Origin: a virus
Reading direction: 5' to 3' (one strand)
Length of the DNA: 38,477 bases
Virus record (IMG/VR): IMGVR_UViG_3300038701_001196
Location: 1 to 38,477 of that record
Shown: positions 1 to 4,886 of the stretch, piece by piece
Layout of the letters: each line of letters opens with the position of its first letter
How positions within the stretch are numbered: position 1 is the first letter of the stretch
Notes under the pieces: generated by a model
The model's database searches: none
What the model was told of the DNA's origin: nothing
Seen by the model: only the letters and a program-made list of their open reading frames with translations
Position numbers and translations under genes: made by a program

Positions 1-324
1 AGGTCGGACAAAGAGCAGGTAACCCTGGGTGAGATCAAACGATCTGCCCGGCGCCAGCTTGCAGGCATGACAGTATGGCAACAGGATCAAGCGGTCTACT
101 CCGCCATGGCGCTACTGGAGAAGGCTAACTGGGTGGCCAGGGTGGACGATGGGTCGGATGAGCATCGTCATAAAGCACTGTGGTATATAAACCCAGACCT
201 GAAGGTCTTGTTCAAGGAGTACCGGGACAAAGTGATCCGTGCGAAACAGGCTCAGCTGAACGACATTTACAAGGAATCCCGATCAGAAAAACCCAAAGTG
301 TATGGTCATGAGTCACTGGGTTAA
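1..324 (+). CDS. Primase-polymerase/DUF3987 replication protein, C-terminal part (continues from 36185-38477)
   Basis: This is the 3' end of the gene that begins at 36185 and crosses the circular junction. Bases 4-128 are identical to 38351-38475 and the frame is the same on both sides: the residues HHSDKEQVTLGE at the right end continue here through MTVWQQDQAVYSAMALLEKANW. Joined once, the protein is about 828 residues. This part is the charged tail after the DUF3987 ATPase-like domain and ends KVYGHESLG. The ATG at 67 is internal, not a start. The first three bases of the window do not match the other end and look like assembly edge noise. An early promoter for the small genes begins just after the stop. 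Confidence 0.88.
   Translation, partial: RSDKEQVTLGEIKRSARRQLAGMTVWQQDQAVYSAMALLEKANWVARVDDGSDEHRHKALWYINPDLKVLFKEYRDKVIRAKQAQLNDIYKESRSEKPKVYGHESLG
4..128. repeat. Left copy of 125-bp terminal direct repeat
   Basis: Identical base for base to 38351-38475. It lies inside the primase coding sequence and preserves the frame, so it most simply reflects an overlap left by assembling a circular or circularly permuted molecule. A true short terminal repeat at the physical ends, as in T7, cannot be excluded from sequence alone. Confidence 0.9.
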
Positions 325-332
325 AATAATTA

Positions 333-360
333 TTGACCTTTTTGTGCAATGTGATACATT
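333..360 (+). promoter_or_regulatory. Candidate sigma70-type promoter with operator-like palindrome, upstream of the small-gene block
   Basis: TTGACC at 333-338 is followed, after 16 bases, by TACATT at 355-360. A perfect inverted repeat CAATGT-GAT-ACATTG (347-361) overlaps the -10 box, as expected for an operator bound by a dimeric repressor. Transcription would start near 367 and enter the gene at 408. Confidence 0.5.
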
Positions 361-407
361 GTGTATACAGTAATCGCAAGCCACACCACCAACGAGAGGA
401 CAACACA

Positions 408-758
408 ATGGACAACACACCTTGCCGCTTATCGCTGGATTTAGCTGCGCACCAGCGGAAAGTTGACGATGTGATGCGGCTTCCACGCGCACGAGACCAA
501 GAGGCCGTAGACCGCAAAATTAAAGCCCTGCTGCACGATCCAGATTTTATCTGGGAGGCCATAGGGCCGGACGGTGTTGTAGGCTCAATGACTCCGGCAC
601 AGCGTAAAGATTATTTAACAACAAGAGATTCGGCCTTCCGCTACAGCGCCACGATGATCGGTCGGGCTGTCTATACAAAGGACTTCGCGGCCCTTGGCCG
701 GATGGTTTACGACCAGATCAGGGGCTACGCCGAATACTGTGCTGAGGACGAATCATGA
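408..758 (+). CDS. Hypothetical protein, 116 aa, first gene of the early small-gene block
   Basis: The ATG at 408 is preferred over the longer frame opening at 333 because GAGAGGA lies 8 bases upstream and the candidate promoter occupies 333-360. The protein (MDNTPCRLSLDLAAHQRK...) looks soluble, mixed in charge and mostly helical, with no recognised domain, signal or membrane segment. Its stop overlaps the next start (ATGA at 755), which indicates translational coupling. Its position just behind the replication protein and a candidate early promoter suggests an early accessory role, but nothing specific can be assigned. Confidence 0.72.
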   Translation: MDNTPCRLSLDLAAHQRKVDDVMRLPRARDQEAVDRKIKALLHDPDFIWEAIGPDGVVGSMTPAQRKDYLTTRDSAFRYSATMIGRAVYTKDFAALGRMVYDQIRGYAEYCAEDES

Positions 759-1009
759 AACCTGAATACATCCTCGCCGCCCTGATCCTGCTCGCCTTCG
801 GCATCGTCGGCGAGATGGATTTCCGCGAGGCCACTGCGGAGAGTTGCCGCATACCACTCGGCCCGGCACGGGCTATCCCGCTGGGCGCTGAGGTCGAGAT
901 TGTCGGCTCCAGCGGGTGCAAGGTGGATGTGCTGCTACGTGATGGCACATTGGTTAAGGGCGCTAATGCGCGGGACTACACCAAACAGCGCACAGCGCGG
1001 GAGGGATAA
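755..1009 (+). CDS. Small exported or membrane-anchored protein, 84 aa
   Basis: Residues 5-18 (YILAALILLAFGIVG) form one hydrophobic segment right after the N-terminus, consistent with a membrane anchor or uncleaved signal. The rest (about 20-84) is a small soluble domain that would lie in the periplasm, with Cys at about 31 and 55. It overlaps the preceding stop by ATGA. The C-terminus QRTAREG is encoded by a 19-bp sequence (987-1005) that is repeated at the end of the next gene. No family is recognised. A role at the host envelope, such as exclusion of other phages, is only a guess from topology. Confidence 0.68.
   Translation: MKPEYILAALILLAFGIVGEMDFREATAESCRIPLGPARAIPLGAEVEIVGSSGCKVDVLLRDGTLVKGANARDYTKQRTAREG
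987..1005 (+). repeat. 19-bp gene-boundary repeat, copy 1
   Basis: AGCGCACAGCGCGGGAGGG is found here and again at 1203-1221, both times in the same frame (encoding RTAREG). It carries the GGGAGGG that acts as ribosome-binding site for the following GTG start at 1010. Confidence 0.85.
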
Positions 1010-1234
1010 GTGAATAATCTACCAAAATGGAAACAAAAAATAATTTGCTGGCTGGCAAAAGATGAGCCGGTGATTATCAATTTCACACTACTGCCTGGTA
1101 CGGATAAAAAGGCCATTATTTATATTCCGCCTTATGACGATAGGGAAACGGCACAGTTTTACAGTGAAGTGGCGCGGCTAGTCCCCACAAGAAACATTAT
1201 CGAGCGCACAGCGCGGGAGGGGTTGTTGTTGTGA
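1010..1234 (+). CDS. Hypothetical protein, 74 aa
   Basis: The GTG start directly follows the previous stop codon, with GGGAGGG a few bases upstream. The sequence (MNNLPKWKQKIICWLAKDEP...) has an amphipathic N-terminal helix and a beta-rich middle, with no recognised domain. It ends ERTAREGLLL, encoded by the second copy of the 19-bp boundary repeat. The stop overlaps the next start (GTGA at 1231). Base composition is more AT-rich than in its neighbours, consistent with a separately acquired cassette. Confidence 0.65.
   Translation: MNNLPKWKQKIICWLAKDEPVIINFTLLPGTDKKAIIYIPPYDDRETAQFYSEVARLVPTRNIIERTAREGLLL
1203..1221 (+). repeat. 19-bp gene-boundary repeat, copy 2
   Basis: Exact second copy of 987-1005, in the same frame at the 3' end of the next gene and just before that gene's successor (GTG at 1231). 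Confidence 0.85.
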
Positions 1235-1566
1235 GTGAACTACGAAAACAAATTATAGACGCAATACTATCAACACAGGGACAAAGCGAGGGCGTGACGG
1301 CAGATGCGATTATGTATCTACTACAGCAGTCACAATGGCACAGCGCCGCCGAGCGGTTGCCTGATGAGCAATGCGCTTGGTGGTGGTGGAACGGCGACCC
1401 TGACGGCCAGCCAATCCTAGTGTCGATTTTATACAGCGGCACGTCCTGTAAATATTTCGCTGCTATTGGTCAGTATGGCTGGAATGTGGCGCAGTACGTT
1501 GAAGATATGGGCGGCTATTGGATGAAAGCAGTGATACCACAACCACCGGTGGAGAGCGGACTATGA
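1231..1566 (+). CDS. DUF551-like small phage protein, 111 aa
   Basis: The C-terminal half follows the DUF551 pattern (PF04448): a W-x-x-x-ERLP opening (QWHSAAERLPDEQ, about 36-48), a central beta region, and a final GGYWMKAVIPQPP that matches the family's THWMPLP-PP ending. DUF551 proteins are common in phage and prophage early regions and have no known function. The N-terminal 35 residues (ELRKQIIDAILSTQG...) form a helix resembling the small N-terminal domain often seen on such proteins. GTG start; the stop overlaps the next ATG (ATGA at 1563). The QPPVESGL ending belongs to the boundary-repeat family described at 1540. Confidence 0.7.
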   Translation: MSELRKQIIDAILSTQGQSEGVTADAIMYLLQQSQWHSAAERLPDEQCAWWWWNGDPDGQPILVSILYSGTSCKYFAAIGQYGWNVAQYVEDMGGYWMKAVIPQPPVESGL

Positions 1567-1567
1567 A
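1540..1567 (+). repeat. CCACCAGCGGAG-type gene-boundary repeat, copy 1 (divergent)
   Basis: CAACCACCGGTGGAGAGCGG followed by a short spacer and ATGAAT. It encodes the end of the DUF551-like protein (QPPVES) and supplies the GGAG for the start at 1563. It is the most divergent of five related copies. Confidence 0.7.
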
Positions 1568-1799
1568 TAAAAAATTAATGGTGGCTACAAGCCCGTTAAC
1601 TAATACGATTTTTGCAGGCACACTGCTAAAAGATGGCCGGACATGGGCGGCGGGGAAGCAAGATGTAACGCTGCCAGCTTTGATCGCCGTTGCACAGCAC
1701 TGCGTCAATTTTGGGAAACCCGTAGAAATCAGCAGAACGGACGGGTCGATTGAATACCGCATAACGGTAGAGCGTAACCCCCCAGCGGAGTCGGAGTGA
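1563..1799 (+). CDS. DUF7446-like small protein, 78 aa
   Basis: MNKKLMVATSPLTNTIFAG followed by a DVT-x-x-AL-x-AV-x-QH segment and a final beta strand resembles the small phage family DUF7446 (SPLT-x-x-I-x-AG near the N-terminus, DVT in the middle). Function is unknown. The ATG at 1563 overlaps the previous stop and has GGAG upstream within the boundary repeat. The C-terminal NPPAESE is encoded by the next copy of the repeat and is probably a by-product of the cassette junction rather than part of the fold. Confidence 0.68.
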   Translation: MNKKLMVATSPLTNTIFAGTLLKDGRTWAAGKQDVTLPALIAVAQHCVNFGKPVEISRTDGSIEYRITVERNPPAESE

Positions 1800-1801
1800 T
1801 G
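1777..1801 (+). repeat. CCACCAGCGGAG-type gene-boundary repeat, copy 2
   Basis: CCCCAGCGGAGTCGGAGTGATG. The first GGAG (1787-1790) lies 8 bases before the ATG at 1799, the preferred start of the next gene. It encodes PPAESE at the end of the upstream protein. Confidence 0.85.
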
Positions 1802-2053
1802 AATTTACCATCAGCAACAGCAAAAACTACAAGACTTGAGCAGCTGACACTTGACCAGGTATGGCGAGAGGCAGAAACGCTGGGCGTGGTTGAGATTGAT
1901 CACGCTATCGGCGACAGCTCATATAGGGCTGAGATTATGTTCACCAGGAAGTCAGGAACAAGGATAATAGCAATAGGCTTTGACCAAGATGTTTTATTTG
2001 CACTGGGCAAAGCGATAAACGAAGCTCGCGAGCTTGGTGCAGGCGACTCCTAA
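1799..2053 (+). CDS. Hypothetical protein, 84 aa
   Basis: MNLPSATAKTTRLEQLTLDQVWREAETLGVVEIDH... looks like a compact alpha/beta protein: an N-terminal helix, two strands (EIDHAIGDSSYRAEIMFTR, TRIIAIGFD) and a C-terminal helix (ALGKAINEARELG). No family is recognised. The ATG at 1799 is chosen over the GTG at 1796 because it sits 8 bases from the boundary-repeat GGAG; it overlaps the upstream stop as TGATG. Unlike its neighbours this protein does not end in the PPAE peptide. The following repeat copy lies in the untranslated gap instead. Confidence 0.65.
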   Translation: MNLPSATAKTTRLEQLTLDQVWREAETLGVVEIDHAIGDSSYRAEIMFTRKSGTRIIAIGFDQDVLFALGKAINEARELGAGDS

Positions 2054-2070
2054 AAGTTTGCCAGCCACGA

Positions 2071-2097
2071 CAACCACCAGCGGAGCCGGAATAAATG
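2071..2097 (+). repeat. CCACCAGCGGAG-type gene-boundary repeat, copy 3 (untranslated)
   Basis: CAACCACCAGCGGAGCCGGA then ATAAATG. This copy lies after the stop at 2053, in a 41-base gap, so it acts only as leader and ribosome-binding site for the start at 2095. Confidence 0.8.
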
Positions 2098-2244
2098 ACA
2101 GACCTTGAGAAGCTGCAAAAAGGAATCATACGAAGGGTGTCAGCAAGAAGAAAGCGCAAGCTCTGGCAGAACCGTCGGGTTATTTGCTGGTGGTCATTAG
2201 AGCTTGGTAGTTATGTTTGGCAACCACCAGCGGAGACGGAGTGA
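2095..2244 (+). CDS. Very small basic protein, 49 aa
   Basis: This frame reads MTDLEKLQKGIIRRVSARRK, then a basic and Trp-rich stretch, and ends in QPPAETE. It is supported by a ribosome-binding site in the upstream boundary repeat, by a stop that overlaps the next start (TGATG-type junction at 2242-2246), and by the shared PPAE-type C-terminal peptide. Residues 13-23 are strongly basic (RRVSARRKRKLW), followed by NRRVICWWSLEL, which could bind nucleic acid or lie against a membrane. No family is recognised. It fills an otherwise unexplained gap between two real genes. Confidence 0.62.
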   Translation: MTDLEKLQKGIIRRVSARRKRKLWQNRRVICWWSLELGSYVWQPPAETE

Positions 2245-2246
2245 TG
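2221..2246 (+). repeat. CCACCAGCGGAG-type gene-boundary repeat, copy 4
   Basis: CAACCACCAGCGGAGACGGA then GTGATG. It encodes QPPAETE at the end of the 49-residue protein and the ribosome-binding site of the Cys-rich protein at 2244. Confidence 0.9.
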
Positions 2247-2468
2247 TTCAGCGACGAAGATGACAGCCAGTACGACAATGACGCGCCCCAGCTTTGTGAG
2301 TTTTGCGGCAGCGCAGAATGCCGTTGCGAAAATGATAATTGCTGCCAGTTTGTGCATGACGGTTTTATCTACTGCTCTGCTATCGGTAGCGAGGACTGTG
2401 ATTGGTGCCCACATCATGACGAGATAGGCACCAGGATCGACAACCAACCACCAGCGGAGGCGGAGTGA
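2244..2468 (+). CDS. Cys-rich, probably zinc-binding mini-protein, 74 aa
   Basis: Nearly the whole protein is a Cys/His array: LCEFCGSAECRCENDNCC (about residues 17-34), then YC, then EDCDWCPHHDE (about 50-60). The CxxC, CxC and CxxCPHH spacing can provide two metal sites, so a zinc-ribbon or treble-clef-like fold is likely. The acidic N-terminus (FSDEDDSQYDND) and small size would suit a protein-binding adaptor such as a host-takeover factor, but that is inference. The ATG at 2244 has the boundary-repeat GGAG upstream. The C-terminus DNQPPAEAE is encoded by the next repeat copy. Confidence 0.7.
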   Translation: MFSDEDDSQYDNDAPQLCEFCGSAECRCENDNCCQFVHDGFIYCSAIGSEDCDWCPHHDEIGTRIDNQPPAEAE

Positions 2469-2470
2469 TG
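2445..2470 (+). repeat. CCACCAGCGGAG-type gene-boundary repeat, copy 5
   Basis: CAACCACCAGCGGAGGCGGA then GTGATG. It differs from copy 4 at one position over 26 bases. It encodes QPPAEAE and precedes the start at 2468. Confidence 0.9.
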
Positions 2471-2686
2471 ACAATACCTAAATACTGCTTAAACAATATG
2501 GGCCTTGAAACCGCCCGTCAATTTAAAAGTTTAAAACGCAAAGAGGTTAGGCGCGCACTAAGAGCGGTTGATGATCTCAGGACAGGCTGTTCATTTTTAC
2601 CTTCTGGTGATACTCGTGTTCAACGGATACAAAAAGAGCTAGATCAGTTAAAACAAGAGCTTGCTGTCAAAAATTGGGGCAACTAA
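2468..2686 (+). CDS. Hypothetical helical protein, 72 aa
   Basis: MTIPKYCLNNMGLETARQFKSLKRKEVRRALRAVDDLRTG... is basic, with two predicted long helices (about 14-38 and 52-70, the latter RVQRIQKELDQLKQELAVK with a heptad pattern), so it may form a coiled-coil dimer. No family is recognised. The ATG at 2468 is chosen over the GTG at 2465 for its spacing from the repeat's GGAG, and overlaps the upstream stop. It is the last gene in the repeat-linked series. Confidence 0.65.
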   Translation: MTIPKYCLNNMGLETARQFKSLKRKEVRRALRAVDDLRTGCSFLPSGDTRVQRIQKELDQLKQELAVKNWGN

Positions 2687-2741
2687 ACAAAGGCAGGCCC
2701 GTAGCTGATACGGCCACCCGCCGCCTAATGGAGCGCAACCC

Positions 2742-2984
2742 ATGAAACACCACCGCCCAACAAAAGCACAAATAGCGTGGACTATCGAAATGCTCGACCA
2801 GGGGTTCAGTATTTACGCGCTGGCGAAAGAGCTGGGGTGCTCCCAGAGAACACTGAATACATGGGTCGATAATGCGCGCCGGTACGGATTCGCGGCATGG
2901 GATCGGGCGAGGTGTTGCCGGCCGCTGCCCAGCCGGGCGCACACCGCAATGATCGCGCCGTACTCGCGGGCTGGTATGCTTTGA
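2742..2984 (+). CDS. Helix-turn-helix protein, 80 aa
   Basis: Residues 6-50 form a clear helix-turn-helix: TKAQIAWTIEMLDQGFSIYALAKELGCSQRTLNTWVDNARRYG, with the usual LAKELGCS turn and a recognition helix at about 37-47. It resembles the homeodomain-like HTH of transposase subunits and small phage activators. The C-terminal 25 residues (CCRPLPSRAHTAMIAPYSRAGML) are low in structure and may be a frame-shifted or degenerate tail. GGAG lies 8 bases before the ATG. As the last gene before the convergent junction it could regulate either small-gene block. A strong promoter-like sequence overlaps its stop codon. Confidence 0.65.
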   Translation: MKHHRPTKAQIAWTIEMLDQGFSIYALAKELGCSQRTLNTWVDNARRYGFAAWDRARCCRPLPSRAHTAMIAPYSRAGML

Positions 2985-3009
2985 CACTCTGGCAGATGGT
3001 GACCATAAT
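2981..3009 (+). promoter_or_regulatory. Strong sigma70-like promoter reading into an apparently non-coding stretch
   Basis: TTGACA (2981-2986), a 17-base spacer, then CATAAT (3004-3009): a perfect -35, ideal spacing and 5 of 6 at -10, the best match to the consensus seen in the window. Transcription would start near 3016. No convincing plus-strand gene follows; the RNA would be non-coding and, if it continues past 3188, antisense to the XRE regulator gene. Confidence 0.55.
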
Positions 3010-3015
3010 CTGCAA

Positions 3016-3187
3016 GCCGTTTATATGGTGTGTGACTCCACATCGTTTAGAGGCTGGTAGCCCCGCCAGTGGCGACAGAGGGGCACTTTAATCAACATGG
3101 GGGTGGTTGACTACCCCGGGCAAATCCTGCAGCAAATTCACCCTTCGCCCTGGAACCGGGGTAATCAACACCACGAGCCCATAGGGC
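3016..3187 (+). other. Convergent gap with structured potential; possible small RNA
   Basis: About 200 bases separate the convergent HTH genes. From the predicted start at 3016 the sequence can form a stem GCCCC (3060-3064) with GGGGC (3080-3084) enclosing a smaller GCC-AGT-GGC hairpin and followed by ACTTTA, a weak terminator-like element. Further on, GTTGACTACCCCGG (about 3111) and its near-inverse CCGGGGTAATCAAC (about 3157) form an imperfect inverted repeat, and GAGCCC-ATA-GGGCTC overlaps the XRE stop. A small open frame (2897-3091) has no supporting features. Confidence 0.35.
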
Positions 3188-3442
3188 TCACTTGTCCACA
3201 GAAACGGATTTCTGAATCGCGCTTTGTCGCCACAGGTCCGCCAAGTCTGGCGCCATGGCGTCCAGGGTCTGCAGTAGATCAAGCAATCGATCGACGGGTC
3301 CTGGTGCTGGCCGGTCGCCGCGCTCATAGTTCCGATATGTCTGGATATTCAGGCCCAGCATATCGGCCATCTGAGTACGGGACAGGTTCAAGGTCTGACG
3401 ATAGACGGCTAGGTTTGTCAATGGTTCGCTGTTCTTGGTCAT
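3188..3442 (-). CDS. XRE-family HTH transcriptional regulator, 84 aa
   Basis: Residues 11-66 are a standard XRE/Cro-type HTH: LAVYRQTLNLSRTQMADMLGLNIQTYRNYERGDRPAPGPVDRLLDLL, with the second and third helices at about 22-40 and a YRNYERG recognition segment. TAGGA lies 9 bases before the ATG. It has no effector or protease-like domain, so it is closer to Cro-sized regulators than to CI repressors. It lies downstream of the minus-strand small-gene block but is separated from it by a strong terminator, so its level may depend on readthrough. A plus-strand promoter at 2981 could produce antisense RNA against it. Confidence 0.85.
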   Translation of the reverse strand: MTKNSEPLTNLAVYRQTLNLSRTQMADMLGLNIQTYRNYERGDRPAPGPVDRLLDLLQTLDAMAPDLADLWRQSAIQKSVSVDK

Positions 3443-3462
3443 GGTGGTGATTCCTACAGGGT

Positions 3463-3498
3463 AAAAAAGAGGCGCTTATATCGCAAAATATAGCGCCT
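3463..3498 (-). terminator. Rho-independent terminator for the minus-strand small-gene block
   Basis: Read on the minus strand, AGGCGCTATA pairs with TATAAGCGCCT (one bulged base) across an 8-base loop, followed by CTTTTTTA. The stem ends just after the 51-residue gene stop (3506) and before the XRE gene start (3442). Confidence 0.85.
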
Positions 3499-3505
3499 GG
3501 TGGGG

Positions 3506-3661
3506 TTATGGTTTAGTTGGTTTCGGTGGCGGTTTGACCCGGCGCAGTGACTCAAGCGCCAGCTTATACCGCGCCGCGAGTTCCCGCGACAGTGGACTGT
3601 GAGACAGTGAGCCGGTGGTTATCAGTTCGTCATCCGTGGCCTTTCTGTACAGCGTAATCAT
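3506..3661 (-). CDS. Very small basic protein, 51 aa
   Basis: Reads MITLYRKATDDELITTGSLS and ends in a basic, proline-rich tail RRVKPPPKPTKP. It is supported by a TAATG overlap with the stop of the preceding gene (3661-3663) and by the terminator that starts right after it. No family is recognised. The final PPPKPTKP tail would be unstructured and could serve as a binding motif. It is the last gene of the minus-strand block before the terminator. Confidence 0.65.
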   Translation of the reverse strand: MITLYRKATDDELITTGSLSHSPLSRELAARYKLALESLRRVKPPPKPTKP

Positions 3662-3951
3662 TAGTCACGCTCCCAGCGAACAAACGAATTAACAGCGGCA
3701 AGTGCATGGTCGACTGTATCGAAATCCTCGTTTTCGCAAATATTGGCTATTTCGTCCATTGCGCTATTGAGACGAGCAACGGCGTTCTCCAGCTCGCCGT
3801 TACTGTCCATATGCTCTGCTATATCGTCCAGCTGAGTCAGTTCATGGTCGTGACATATTTTATCAATGAGCGCCAATGCCTGCGCGTTATCGTCGCGGTG
3901 AATCTGATTAATCAGTTCGTCTAGTGTCAAGTTATGCGGTGCTATTGTCAT
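3661..3951 (-). CDS. Hypothetical acidic helical protein, 96 aa
   Basis: MTIAPHNLTLDELINQIHRDDNAQALALIDKICHDHELTQLDDIAEHMDSNGELENAVARL... is strongly acidic and almost entirely helical by composition, with no membrane segment or known domain. GGAGA lies about 9 bases upstream of the ATG. It overlaps the upstream gene by 20 bases and the downstream gene by TAATG. Small acidic helical phage proteins often mimic DNA or bind host enzymes; that is possible here but unproven. Confidence 0.7.
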   Translation of the reverse strand: MTIAPHNLTLDELINQIHRDDNAQALALIDKICHDHELTQLDDIAEHMDSNGELENAVARLNSAMDEIANICENEDFDTVDHALAAVNSFVRWERD

Positions 3952-4120
3952 GGCCTATTGTCTCCATTGGTGCTAGTTGATATTGACGGAACCCGTCGGC
4001 AATGTAACGACGGGCAATGATGACGGCATCGACGATGCCCTGTTGCGTCAATACAGGGACAATCTGACCGACGTTGAACTGTCGCCGGGTTGTCGCCTGA
4101 AACCTGGTGCAGTGTGTCAT
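3932..4120 (-). CDS. Hypothetical protein, 62 aa
   Basis: MTHCTRFQATTRRQFNVGQIVPVLTQQGIVDAVIIARRYIADGFRQY... looks like a small beta-barrel-type domain (FNVGQIVPVLTQQGIVDAVIIARRYI), with no recognised family. AGAGGG lies 8 bases upstream of the ATG. The 20-base overlap with the next gene is long for this block, so the call is less certain than for its neighbours, but without it a 180-base hole would remain in an otherwise close-packed operon. Confidence 0.55.
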   Translation of the reverse strand: MTHCTRFQATTRRQFNVGQIVPVLTQQGIVDAVIIARRYIADGFRQYQLAPMETIGHDNSTA

Positions 4121-4139
4121 GGGTTTTGCCCTCTGTTGG

Positions 4140-4499
4140 TTATTTGATTTTCACCCAATCTTTTTTGGGTATCCGATAATAGTTGCCGCCCACTCTGTAC
4201 CGGTGCGGGATTCCCTCACTACCAAGGTGCATATCGCGCGGCTTGTGTCCGAGCTGGCGGAAAAGATACTCAAGCGCTGAGGATTTTTTACAGTAGCCAT
4301 AACCGTCTGTTTTATAAAAATGACCAGCGCTATCACTAGATACGTCGGGGCAATTATCAATGTCAATAGCAAAACCGTATACTTGATAACCATAGTTTCC
4401 CTGTCTTTTCGACCGCCACAATCGGACATTGCCCGTCGGTGTTTCGCAAACAACAAAGGGTGTTGACTCACAGCGTTGGTCTATCGTGTTCCAATTCAT
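4140..4499 (-). CDS. Hypothetical protein, 119 aa
   Basis: The ATG at 4499 is chosen over the GTG at 4508 because AGGTG lies 8 bases before it. The protein (MNWNTIDQRCESTPFVVCETPTG...) is rich in Tyr, Gly and aromatic residues and ends in basic segments (HRYRVGGNYYRIPKKDWVKIK), suggesting a beta-rich fold, possibly nucleic-acid binding. No domain is recognised. Its leader (4500-4550) is nearly identical to that of the next gene upstream (4836-4886). AT-rich compared with the structural genes. Confidence 0.68.
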   Translation of the reverse strand: MNWNTIDQRCESTPFVVCETPTGNVRLWRSKRQGNYGYQVYGFAIDIDNCPDVSSDSAGHFYKTDGYGYCKKSSALEYLFRQLGHKPRDMHLGSEGIPHRYRVGGNYYRIPKKDWVKIK

Positions 4500-4550
4500 A
4501 ATAATCACCTGTTTAGAGAGTAGTTAGTAGTTAAACGATAAAAATGATCA
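4497..4550 (-). repeat. 54-bp leader duplication, copy 1
   Basis: Matches 4833-4886 at 49 of 54 positions. It includes the ATG and ribosome-binding site (AGGTG) of the 119-residue gene plus upstream bases. In copy 2 the far end encodes LIIFIV-stop of a membrane protein; here the same bases follow the stop of the 95-residue gene and are untranslated. Confidence 0.85.
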
Positions 4551-4835
4551 ACTAATTAAGAACAATTGCTCAAACTGTTCAGCGTACTCACCAGGCAAAC
4601 CTAATTGTTCGATAATAAATTCTAAATCATTGTCTGGCATACCATCGTCATAACCGGGGCAATATTTATATTGTAAATCGGTCAATTGTCCATCTTTACA
4701 AAGCGAATCAGTGTAATTATTCCACGACTCATTAATTGCCGGTTCATCATCTTCGCTGTATTGCTCAATGACTAGCGGTTTTATTTCCGATTCCCAGCTG
4801 TCAAATGCTTCCTGTAATGTCATTAAATTGCTCAT
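4548..4835 (-). CDS. Hypothetical acidic protein, 95 aa
   Basis: The ATG at 4835 is used rather than the GTG at 4844 because AGGTG lies 8 bases before it. The protein (MSNLMTLQEAFDSWESEIKP...) is strongly acidic (many Glu/Asp, e.g. QYSEDDEPAINESW and DDGMPDNDLEFIIEQLG) with Trp and Tyr interspersed. No membrane segment or domain is recognised. Such composition is common among phage proteins that imitate nucleic acid or bind host enzymes, which is only suggestive. The gene sits between the two copies of the leader duplication, as if inserted or duplicated together with it. Confidence 0.68.
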   Translation of the reverse strand: MSNLMTLQEAFDSWESEIKPLVIEQYSEDDEPAINESWNNYTDSLCKDGQLTDLQYKYCPGYDDGMPDNDLEFIIEQLGLPGEYAEQFEQLFLIS

Positions 4836-4886
4836 AATATTCACCTATTTAGGGAGTAGTTAATAATTAAACGATAAAAATGATCA
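4833..4886 (-). repeat. 54-bp leader duplication, copy 2
   Basis: Partner of 4497-4550 (49 of 54 identical). Here it spans the 3' end of the 50-residue membrane protein gene and the ribosome-binding site and start of the 95-residue gene, so it is a gene-boundary sequence. Confidence 0.85.

Noticed and set aside
2897-3091. 64-residue plus-strand open frame in the convergent gap
   Set aside because: It starts inside the HTH gene with no ribosome-binding site and has no domain-like sequence.
3188-3442. Evidence of a temperate lifestyle from the XRE regulator
   Set aside because: No integrase, excisionase, partition or CI-type repressor was seen; a Cro-sized HTH protein alone is not evidence of lysogeny.
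3097-3450. 117-residue plus-strand open frame
   Set aside because: It is the antisense shadow of the XRE gene.
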